Origin: Lachnospiraceae bacterium
GTDB lineage: Bacteria > Bacillota > Clostridia > Lachnospirales > Lachnospiraceae
Reading direction: 5' to 3'
Assembly: GCA_003453515.1 (NCBI GenBank)
Contig: DMLD01000105.1
Span: 1 to 20,235 of the forward strand
DNA length: 20,235 nt
Positions 14,897-20,235 of this stretch are shown piece by piece (position 1 is the stretch's first letter; each line of letters opens with the position of its first letter). The notes below the pieces were generated by a model. That model worked only from the letters and a program-made list of their open reading frames with translations, did not search any database and was not told the origin of the DNA. Position numbers and translations under genes: made by a program.

Positions 14897-15688
14897 ATGT
14901 TTCATCGTGATATAACCATTCAAAACGGCAATTCTTTAGGTTTGGACATACTGTCTATGCCTGTTTTAGATTCAAGGATGTACCTTATATCGGCATCTGG
15001 CTCTACATCAGATCGTGATAATTCTAATCAGGATTTATCAATTGGCGTAGAACGAACCGGACGTGAATTACTGATAATTGACCCTGTTTATATCGCAGAC
15101 GACGATATACAACATCTTGAGTCTGCTTGCAGCGACTTTGATCATGCTACTGTACTGCTGACCCATTCGCATTATGATCATATAGCAGGTATCGAGAACC
15201 TGAGGGCGATCATTCCTACTACGGTTTATGCGACTTCGCTCTGTGATGAGAAGCTTAAGAGTCCTCAAAAGAATCTCTCAGCCTACTCCATGGCTTTGGT
15301 TATGGGAAAGTCAGAGGAGGAACAGCAGTATTGCGAGCGATTCTTCGATTTTGAATACAAGACTCACGCTGATGAAATATACGGCGGGGAGCTGTGTCTG
15401 GATTTTGATTCCTTCTATATAAGAACGGTTCAGACTCCCGGACACTCGGACTGCAGCCAGTGTATAGAGCTTTGGACACGGGCAGACAGTGGCAGACTAA
15501 TTGCCGTATTTACTGGTGATTCCCTGGTAAACGGTCATGAGGTCATAACCCGCTTTCCCTCAGGAAGCAAAAAAGTATTTAAGGAAGAGACTGATCCATA
15601 CCTCTACTCCTTAGACGATGAGTTACAGGTATTTCCCGGTCACGGCGAGCCGGACACACTTGGAAGTCTCAGACAGTACCTGATATGA
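14897..15688 (+). CDS. metallo-beta-lactamase-fold hydrolase
   Basis: The only plus-strand gene: a 263-residue cytosolic metallohydrolase of the glyoxalase II-like MBL superfamily. The metal-binding signature THSHYDH is at 89-95 (H90, H92, D94, H95). TPGHSD supplies the next histidine, TGDSL the bridging aspartate and FPGHGEPDTLGSL the last histidine, all in the usual order. Typical substrates are thioesters such as hydroxyacyl-glutathione or bacillithiol adducts, or other esters; the true one is unknown. The common G-H-T/S-x-G-S is altered to GHSDCSQC, which puts two cysteines beside the active site. ATG 14897 is chosen because GAGGG is 9 nt upstream and it lies downstream of the consensus promoter; an in-frame extension to 14741 would include the promoter and is rejected. 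Confidence 0.88.
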   Translation: MFHRDITIQNGNSLGLDILSMPVLDSRMYLISASGSTSDRDNSNQDLSIGVERTGRELLIIDPVYIADDDIQHLESACSDFDHATVLLTHSHYDHIAGIENLRAIIPTTVYATSLCDEKLKSPQKNLSAYSMALVMGKSEEEQQYCERFFDFEYKTHADEIYGGELCLDFDSFYIRTVQTPGHSDCSQCIELWTRADSGRLIAVFTGDSLVNGHEVITRFPSGSKKVFKEETDPYLYSLDDELQVFPGHGEPDTLGSLRQYLI

Positions 15689-15802
15689 TGTTGTCGTCAG
15701 CAGCTATGCGAAATTACCATATACTCACTTGCGTTTTGGGTTTTACTGCACATAGTTTTTGCGTAGTTTCTTCGGTGACACCGATCGAGATTTATTTATT
15801 GA

Positions 15803-15833
15803 ATGATTTAAGTTGATATAAATCATGTTTTTT
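15803..15833 (+). terminator. probable AT-rich intrinsic terminator after the MBL-fold hydrolase
   Basis: ATGATTTA, an 8-nt loop and TAAATCAT form a perfect 8-bp stem followed by GTTTTTT, 115 nt downstream of the stop. The stem is AT-rich, so efficiency may be low. Confidence 0.55.
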
Positions 15834-15990
15834 GCCTTTTTAAATCAAACATAACGCAAACTTGAAACACAGATAAACACGTTTTTGATTTTTAATTTAA
15901 ATATTTTGCCCCTTTTCTTGAGTTATCATTCAAGAATTATTTGATTTACCCTTTCACTAAGTTTATATCAAAGTTTCACACCAAATAAAG

Positions 15991-16024
15991 AATGACGGGT
16001 CAGGAAATATCTTGATCCGTCATT
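15991..16024. terminator. long hairpin, probable bidirectional terminator between convergent genes
   Basis: AATGACGG pairs with CCGTCATT. The stem continues inward to 14 pairs, including two G-U pairs, around the 6-nt loop AAATAT. On the plus side TTTCATTTT-like sequence follows; on the minus side CTTTATTTGG follows, about 90 nt after the Fic-like stop. T-runs are imperfect on both sides. Confidence 0.6.
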
Positions 16025-16115
16025 TCATTTTGCATAAACAGCGTATTTATTAGACTTCAAGGCTCATTATACTTTGATTAAACTTTTCACTTTAATCGTA
16101 AATAAACCGGCACTC

Positions 16116-17168
16116 TCACCCCTTCTTCTTATACCTCGCATCCCTGAAGCTTCCAACCTTCATAATTTTGTCTTCATCAAGAAGCCTTTTCAGTGTAACC
16201 TCTACAGTCCTCACACTCACGTCCGGAAGCCTTTCCATGATCTCTGATTTTGACATCGGAACATAAGTGTTCATAAGAATTGATTCGATCCTCTCCTGCT
16301 TGCTCACCTTTTTTCTTGTGTTTTCAACAAAGTGATCGTCAAGCTCGTGGTATGCTCTTTCAAATATCTGCAACATAAATGAGATGAATGGGTTGTAATC
16401 GTTGTCTCCTTCAGTCCATGCATCAGAGGATTTTTCCAACGCAGCATAGTAGTCCTCTTTGCGTTTTTCGATCATTTTTTCAATCGAGATATAACTTCCT
16501 ACATCAAGTCCCGCCTTCTGCAGAAGGAATATCGTCAGCAATCTTGATATCCTTTCGTTGCCCTCTGCGAATGGCTGTATCCTCAAAAAATCCAACACGA
16601 CACACGGTATCAGCATGATCTCCGGGATCTCCTCATCTCTTATTGCCGTGTTATATGCCTGGATCATCTGTGCCAACGCCGTTGGAATATCCTCCGCCGC
16701 TATCGGATTGAGCCTAACTCTGTTATCTCCCTCTGCGCTGTCCGGATCCATTCCGAAAATATATATGTCCTCTGTCTTGTACATGCCTGCCTCGGGCGGG
16801 ATCACATCATGAAATATCATTCTGTGAAGATTTCTGAACAATTCCTCGCTAAATGTCAGCTTCTCGTGCTGTATCGTGATCAGATTGAACGCATCGTAGT
16901 ACCCGGCGATCATCTTTTCATCCTTGGACTCCGGCATATCGCCGTCCAAAAGCCCTCTTATCCTCGCCTCCGTAGCCGTTATCCCGTCAATAGCGTGGCT
17001 TGACTCGACAGATTCAAAGCCGACCTTCTCCCTGAGAGCCGAAAATGTACCATCGTTACTCTGCTTGTGATACCACTCCTTCGTTTTCATGGCCACGATC
17101 CTCTCGCACACCCCCACAAAACGACCCGGAACAGCATCCTTCAAAAACATGTAATCAAACTTTCTCAT
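16116..17168 (-). CDS. Fic-domain protein with altered catalytic motif and C-terminal winged helix
   Basis: A 350-residue Fic-fold protein; active relatives transfer AMP or other groups to target hydroxyls. The order is an N-terminal helical region, the Fic core and a C-terminal winged helix (SKSEIMERLPDVSVRTVEVTLKRLLDEDKI). The active-site motif HPFx(D/E)GN(G/K)R reads QPFAEGNER at 198-206: the essential histidine is Gln (CAG) and the glycine is Glu (GAA), each one base from the canonical codon. The alpha-inhibitory motif (S/T)xxxE(G/N) reads SHAIDG (57-62), with Asp for Glu. The upstream flap, with AGMYKTEDIYIFG, is intact. ATG 17168 lies 4 nt after the ligase stop with GGAGGG and AAGGA upstream; a longer in-frame start at 17246 would overlap the ligase. 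It is probably a pseudo-enzyme or has changed chemistry, perhaps acting as a regulator (inference). Confidence 0.85.
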   Translation of the reverse strand: MRKFDYMFLKDAVPGRFVGVCERIVAMKTKEWYHKQSNDGTFSALREKVGFESVESSHAIDGITATEARIRGLLDGDMPESKDEKMIAGYYDAFNLITIQHEKLTFSEELFRNLHRMIFHDVIPPEAGMYKTEDIYIFGMDPDSAEGDNRVRLNPIAAEDIPTALAQMIQAYNTAIRDEEIPEIMLIPCVVLDFLRIQPFAEGNERISRLLTIFLLQKAGLDVGSYISIEKMIEKRKEDYYAALEKSSDAWTEGDNDYNPFISFMLQIFERAYHELDDHFVENTRKKVSKQERIESILMNTYVPMSKSEIMERLPDVSVRTVEVTLKRLLDEDKIMKVGSFRDARYKKKG

Positions 17169-17172
17169 TCCT

Positions 17173-18864
17173 TCAACCCTCCAACTCACCATATGCTTTC
17201 TTGCCGCTTCCACTCCTCGGGATCTTCTCGATCTCATGAACCTCAAACGCCTTCGGGTTGAGTGCTGTCTTCTCTGCGATAAAATCGATGATCACAGCCT
17301 CTCCTATCTTACCCGTGACATAGATCTTCATCAGATCGTCCTCGCCGGTGCAGGCACACTCAACCTGAAAATGGTTCTCGATCAGAGCCTCACACTCATC
17401 AAGTCCGACCCTGTTGCCGTATATTTTTAAAAATCTTTTCTTTCTTCCTACTATATAGAAGTATCCGTCATCGTCCATCTCAGCCATGTCGCCGGTGTGA
17501 AGAACGCCCTTGTTCTCATCTCCCTTGGCCAGATCTGAAAGCTGTGTTGCGTAGCCGTAGGTCACATTGGACCCCTCGTAGATCAGCTCACCAGCAACAT
17601 GCGATTTTTCTATAATATTACCGCTCTCATCGATGATCGAAAGCTTCCCTCCGGGTATCGCAACCCCGATACTTCCGCATTTTTCCACTGATTTCACATA
17701 AGGCACGTACGACATACGCGCTGTCGCCTCGGTCTGCCCGTACATCACATAAAAACGCCTTCTCGTCTGATCCGCAAACTCCGCAAACTCCTTGTGCAGA
17801 TCAGGTCGAAGCCTTCCGCCTGCCTGCGTCATCACCTTGAGCGAGGGCAGCATCATATTCATAAATTTCAGCTTTTTGAGCATCTCGTAGGTATAGGGCA
17901 CGCCTGCGATAGAGGTCGCCTTTTCCTTGTTGAAAAATGTCCAGAACTCTCTTTGCATGATGCTAAGATCCGTCAAAAGCAGTGTCGCCCCCGTCATGAT
18001 GTGCGAGTTGATCACGGATAATCCGTAGGTGTACGACATCGGAAGCGTCGTGATCGCGCGGTCAAACTCTCCTATCTCCAGATAATCGCCGATAGCCGCG
18101 GCGTTTACAATGACATTTTTCAAGGACTGCCTGACAAGCTTGGGGCTCCCCGTGGATCCGGATGTGGTCATAAGCAGGCCGAGCTCCGGATGCAGACGAT
18201 GGTTTTGAGAGCCAGCCCCGGCTGACGCCTTTGCTCTGTCAGAGGAATTGTTGGTCGCAGACCCTGCAAGCTCTGTTCCGTCCTCGCTCCCTTTAAGCAT
18301 CTCTCCGACCTTGTATCCGGTCAGCCTCTCTATCTCATCGATAGGCTTTAACCTTATCATGTCGTAATCATAACGATCCATCACGACCTCACCCGACGTC
18401 TTAGGCGTCACGTTGACCGTCATACCCGTTCTCGACGAAGCCTTCTTTGCGGCATTTCTCTTCGCCGCCTCAGTCTGACGCGCCGTCTCGGCATCGCGCT
18501 CGGCTATGGCTTCGGACGATGTACCGCCCGGAGTGTTGGAATACCAGTGATCCACATCGGGTCCCACATCCGCCTGCGGCATCCAGATATAATCCGGGTC
18601 ATAGGTCGAGATCAGGTTCTGCAGAAGCTCCCTGTCGATATCAGCTCCCAGCAAAAGCGGCACGCAGCCTGCGGTCATGATAGCGATATACCCCGCTATG
18701 GAGCCGATCGTATTTTTACACAGTATAAAAACGAGCGACCTGTACGGGAAAGCGTTGAGCGCCTCTCTGGCAAAGCCCGTCAGTTCCCCGTAGGTCAGCA
18801 CGGCTCCGTTGTCCTGTACCGCAGCAGGATTCATCTTTCTCTTTGTCTCGATGTCAAGAAACAT
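17173..18864 (-). CDS. AMP-forming acyl/aryl ligase (ANL superfamily)
   Basis: A 563-residue adenylate-forming enzyme that activates a carboxylic acid as acyl-AMP with ATP. Motifs in order are TTSGSTGSPK (233-242), YGQTEA (375-380), GELIYEGSNVTYGY (425-438), HTGDMAEMDDDGYFYIVGRKKRF (456-478) and the C-terminal IPRSGSGKK, with the catalytic lysine at about 555. Residues about 112-222 are an Ala/Glu/Lys/Arg- and Ser/Gly-rich insertion between the N-terminal fold and the P-loop motif, not expected in the family. ATG 18864 has GGAGG 8 nt upstream. A LuxC reductase gene precedes it and a Fic-like gene follows 4 nt downstream, so the acyl product may be passed to LuxC for reduction to aldehyde (inference from context). 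No adjacent carrier protein is in the window. The acid substrate is unknown. Confidence 0.88.
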   Translation of the reverse strand: MFLDIETKRKMNPAAVQDNGAVLTYGELTGFAREALNAFPYRSLVFILCKNTIGSIAGYIAIMTAGCVPLLLGADIDRELLQNLISTYDPDYIWMPQADVGPDVDHWYSNTPGGTSSEAIAERDAETARQTEAAKRNAAKKASSRTGMTVNVTPKTSGEVVMDRYDYDMIRLKPIDEIERLTGYKVGEMLKGSEDGTELAGSATNNSSDRAKASAGAGSQNHRLHPELGLLMTTSGSTGSPKLVRQSLKNVIVNAAAIGDYLEIGEFDRAITTLPMSYTYGLSVINSHIMTGATLLLTDLSIMQREFWTFFNKEKATSIAGVPYTYEMLKKLKFMNMMLPSLKVMTQAGGRLRPDLHKEFAEFADQTRRRFYVMYGQTEATARMSYVPYVKSVEKCGSIGVAIPGGKLSIIDESGNIIEKSHVAGELIYEGSNVTYGYATQLSDLAKGDENKGVLHTGDMAEMDDDGYFYIVGRKKRFLKIYGNRVGLDECEALIENHFQVECACTGEDDLMKIYVTGKIGEAVIIDFIAEKTALNPKAFEVHEIEKIPRSGSGKKAYGELEG

Positions 18865-18883
18865 AAAACTACCTCCTTAAATG

Positions 18884-18894
18884 TAACACTGTTA
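18884..18894. promoter_or_regulatory. 11-bp palindrome TAACACTGTTA before the ligase start
   Basis: A perfect 5-bp inverted repeat around a central base, directly upstream of the AAGGAGG of the ligase gene. It could be a small operator or chance; no protein can be named. Confidence 0.3.
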
Positions 18895-18940
18895 ACAAAA
18901 ACGATTCATATAGAGGAAACACCGGTCATATCACAGTTCC

Positions 18941-19010
18941 CTTAAAAGCTATTTTTTCTTAAAGCTCCTTTTCCTAAATGCTCTTTTCCTAAAAGTTCTT
19001 TTTCCTAAAC
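18941..19010 (-). repeat. degenerate 15-16 bp tandem repeat in the ligase leader
   Basis: On the plus strand units CTTAAAGCTCCTTTTC (18958-18973), CTAAATGCTCTTTTC (18974-18988) and CTAAAAGTTCTTTTTC (18989-19004) follow each other directly. A diverged first unit (18941-18957) and a partial last unit (19005-19010) flank them. Unit lengths of 16, 15 and 16 still give a continuous reading frame on the minus strand. Confidence 0.85.
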
Positions 19011-19017
19011 GCCCCAT
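18949..19017 (-). CDS. putative 22-residue basic leader peptide encoded by the tandem repeat
   Basis: ATG at 19017-19015 is preceded by GGAGAG (19029-19024) with 8 nt between GGAG and the ATG, and the frame ends with TAG at 18951-18949. The peptide has 12 Lys or Arg among 22 residues and repeats a five-residue unit: FRKRA, FRKRS, then FKKK at the end, with a diverged GKRT first copy. It lies 85 nt before the ligase start. Possible roles are an attenuation-type leader, a translated ribosome-pausing sequence (polybasic stretches slow ribosomes) or a small functional peptide. It is also possible that it is not translated. Not recognised as any known family. Confidence 0.45.
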   Translation of the reverse strand: MGRLGKRTFRKRAFRKRSFKKK

Positions 19018-19035
19018 GACCGGCTCTCCAATAAA

Positions 19036-19064
19036 ATAATAACACATATTTACTCAACAATCAA
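19036..19064 (-). promoter_or_regulatory. candidate promoter of the leader-ligase-fic unit
   Basis: Minus-strand TTGATT (19064-19059), 17 nt, TATTAT (19041-19036). Initiation would be near 19029, placing the small ORF's GGAGAG almost at the 5' end, which is unusual. It overlaps the large palindrome, so the palindrome may be an operator. Alternatively the ligase is read through from luxC. Confidence 0.35.
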
Positions 19065-19085
19065 CAAGTAAATATGTGTTATTAT
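19036..19085 (-). terminator. 19-bp perfect inverted repeat after luxC: terminator or operator
   Basis: Arms 19036-19054 and 19067-19085 (core AATAACACATATTTACT) are perfectly complementary around a 12-nt loop, starting 7 nt after the luxC stop. On the minus strand the stem is followed by TTTTATT, so it may end luxC transcription. Its AT-rich stem and overlap with promoter-like boxes also allow an operator role. Confidence 0.55.
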
Positions 19086-19092
19086 AAACTTA

Positions 19093-20235
19093 TTATAAGC
19101 TTACGACCCTGCTCATCTCACCGATCAGATCGTACCCATCCCAGAAAACATCGATATCCAGTGTTTTTCCAAAAGGAACCACCCTGTCAACGCCCTCCAA
19201 TCCTTTTTCTATGACAAGATCCTTAACCTCACCGGGATCAATCCCGTATACTGCACAAGTCTGAACCTTTTTATTGTCCATGACGGGTATGACCTTGTCA
19301 ATATCCTTAATCACATATTGGAAAAATGTCCCGTATCTGCCCCGAAGCTTCTCTACAGGATCCGAGCCGAAATCATCCACATCACAAACATAAACAAGGT
19401 TGCCGTGATATTTTTTTACCGACGACACATTCCCCACAAGCTCACAGACATCGGCGTATTTATCACTAACCTTGATATCGGCAAGGTCGTATTTTTCTGC
19501 CTCGGCAGCAACAGCCTCCCAGAATCGATCCTGAACCTCGGTTATCGCCGCAGCCTCGTGGTTTTTCACTGACCAAACGATCAGATGAGGCGACGAGCAG
19601 GCGTTCTGATCCATCAGATAAGTGTCATTGTAAAACCCTCTCGCCAGCTCACGCAGCTCATCATCGGAAGCCTCACTCACCGCCTGCGCATCGATTATCC
19701 CAAACGAATACCTGTCAGGGAAGGTGATCTCCTTCGTCCTGGTCCCTGTCGGAAATCTCCTCACCGACTCGACGGTCGCATCACCGCCCCATATGACCCT
19801 CACGTCACATATCGACGAGAAAAATTCCGTCATGCCCATACCGCTTAAATTTTTCTCATCCCTGTCATAGCGAAGCACCTGAATCCTCTCGGCATGCTCC
19901 GAAAACTTATGCTTCTTCAGCACATTTGAAAGCGCTCTGCACAGAATATCGACCTGCGGAAACTCCTTGCTTGGTACCCTGACAATGTTGGCGCAGCCCG
20001 ACAGCAGCCCGAAGACCAGCGTATACATACAGTTGACGGGAACATTTGACGGAGCTATGTGGAACGCAAGCCCACGACCGAGGCGATAGCTTCGTCCTCC
20101 ATGAGACGACAGGAAATCATTTTTCTTCTTGACGACAGACCCGCGCCTGATGAAAAAGGCAAAGGTCATGACATCCGGGTACTCCCTCGCCTCCCTCATC
20201 CCGCGTATTTCCTGCGACCACGCATCAAGCAGATC
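19093..20235 (-). CDS. LuxC-type acyl-CoA/acyl-enzyme reductase (5' end outside window)
   Basis: An NADPH-dependent reductase of the LuxC family (aldehyde-dehydrogenase fold), which reduces an activated acyl group to a free aldehyde. Family features are LLDAWSQEIRG...YPDVMTFAFFIRR, the GRGLAFHIAPSNVPVNCMYTLVFGLLSGCANIVRVP segment, and TFPDRYSFGIID. The likely catalytic cysteine is in LMDQNACSSPHLIVW (TGC at 19599-19597). The frame is open through the window edge: 12 more codons precede the internal ATG at 20199, and family alignment requires more residues upstream, so the real start is not visible. The acyl-AMP ligase lies downstream on the same strand, as LuxE-like activating enzymes often do near LuxC. 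Outside luminous bacteria such pairs are found in lipid, surface-polysaccharide or secondary-metabolite contexts; which applies here is not shown. Confidence 0.88.
   Translation of the reverse strand, partial: DLLDAWSQEIRGMREAREYPDVMTFAFFIRRGSVVKKKNDFLSSHGGRSYRLGRGLAFHIAPSNVPVNCMYTLVFGLLSGCANIVRVPSKEFPQVDILCRALSNVLKKHKFSEHAERIQVLRYDRDEKNLSGMGMTEFFSSICDVRVIWGGDATVESVRRFPTGTRTKEITFPDRYSFGIIDAQAVSEASDDELRELARGFYNDTYLMDQNACSSPHLIVWSVKNHEAAAITEVQDRFWEAVAAEAEKYDLADIKVSDKYADVCELVGNVSSVKKYHGNLVYVCDVDDFGSDPVEKLRGRYGTFFQYVIKDIDKVIPVMDNKKVQTCAVYGIDPGEVKDLVIEKGLEGVDRVVPFGKTLDIDVFWDGYDLIGEMSRVVSL

Larger units (their letters stand above)
15689..16115. other. AT-rich intergenic region between convergent genes
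   Basis: About 430 nt between the MBL-fold gene and the end of the Fic-like gene. It holds an AT-rich hairpin with a T-run (15803-15833), a long hairpin (15991-16024) and a short stretch resembling the 3' end of the coiled-coil gene (15721-15775). No gene is seen. Confidence 0.7.
18922..19023 (-). promoter_or_regulatory. putative structured leader of the ligase gene: CCGGTCAT / ATGACCGG enclosing a repeat-encoded small ORF
   Basis: CCGGTCAT (minus strand, 19023-19016) is the exact reverse complement of ATGACCGG (18929-18922), 86 nt downstream. The 5' arm runs through the first two bases of the small ORF's ATG and lies right after its GGAGAG, so pairing would hide that start. The enclosed part is the tandem repeat. 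No known riboswitch class is recognised. Confidence 0.45.

Noticed and set aside
17169..17246. Longer Fic-like start at 17246
   Set aside because: It would overlap the ligase by 74 nt in Arg-rich sequence, while ATG 17168 has two Shine-Dalgarno options.
18941..19010. CRISPR or minisatellite without function
   Set aside because: The units abut with no spacers, so not CRISPR. A plain slippage repeat remains possible, but the preserved frame with ribosome binding site, start and stop argued for listing it as a putative ORF.

Overview
The window looks like chromosomal DNA of a Gram-positive, low-to-mid GC Clostridia, most likely a Lachnospiraceae gut or rumen bacterium. The grounds are strong GGAGG ribosome binding sites, GTG and TTG starts next to ATG, TTGACA-N17-TATAAT promoters, a FabV-type enoyl reductase, a CobW GTPase next to a small conserved partner, a PTPTPTP-linked surface protein with a PQTGD sorting-like C-terminus, and a LuxC/acyl-AMP ligase pair. 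This taxonomic placement is inference; there is no rRNA or other marker. All genes but one are on the minus strand. No tRNA, rRNA, CRISPR array or insertion sequence was seen.

Minus-strand block 1 (about 10540 to 1). An extended -10 promoter is followed by a leader of about 157 nt and a 2067-residue modular secreted or surface protein (10346-4143). Two bases after its stop lies fabV, then aspartokinase, a 116-residue conserved hypothetical, a CobW-type metallochaperone GTPase with a very His-rich loop, and the first 13 codons of a further gene, possibly another CobW-like GTPase, cut by the window edge. Gaps are 1 to 30 nt, or a stop/start overlap, so these read as one transcription unit joining a giant surface protein to metabolic and metal genes.

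Block 2 (12430-10863). A STAND-like/AAA ATPase is expressed from a consensus promoter with repeated GACATAAAA motifs. It is followed by an overlapping coiled-coil ORF and an intrinsic terminator. Block 3 (14731-12506) is a DUF4143-type AAA ATPase whose promoter carries four CTTGAAAACGTGA repeats, one inside the -35/-10 spacer. Downstream of it is a flavodoxin-like FMN reductase with a four-cysteine motif and its own promoter. Divergent from block 3 is the only plus-strand gene, a metallo-beta-lactamase-fold hydrolase with a perfect consensus promoter.

Block 4 (20235-15991). A LuxC-type acyl-CoA reductase (5' end outside the window) is followed by a 19-bp-arm palindrome and a 170-nt leader. 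The leader contains a tandem repeat that encodes a strongly basic 22-residue peptide with its own ribosome binding site. Then come an AMP-forming acyl ligase with an unusual insertion and, 4 nt later, a Fic-fold protein whose catalytic histidine and motif glycine are replaced. Ligase plus LuxC would convert a carboxylic acid to an aldehyde through an activated acyl intermediate; the Fic-like protein's role is unknown.

The most unusual items are the repeat-encoded basic leader peptide, the catalytically altered Fic protein coupled to the ligase, and the two repeat-bearing ATPase promoters.
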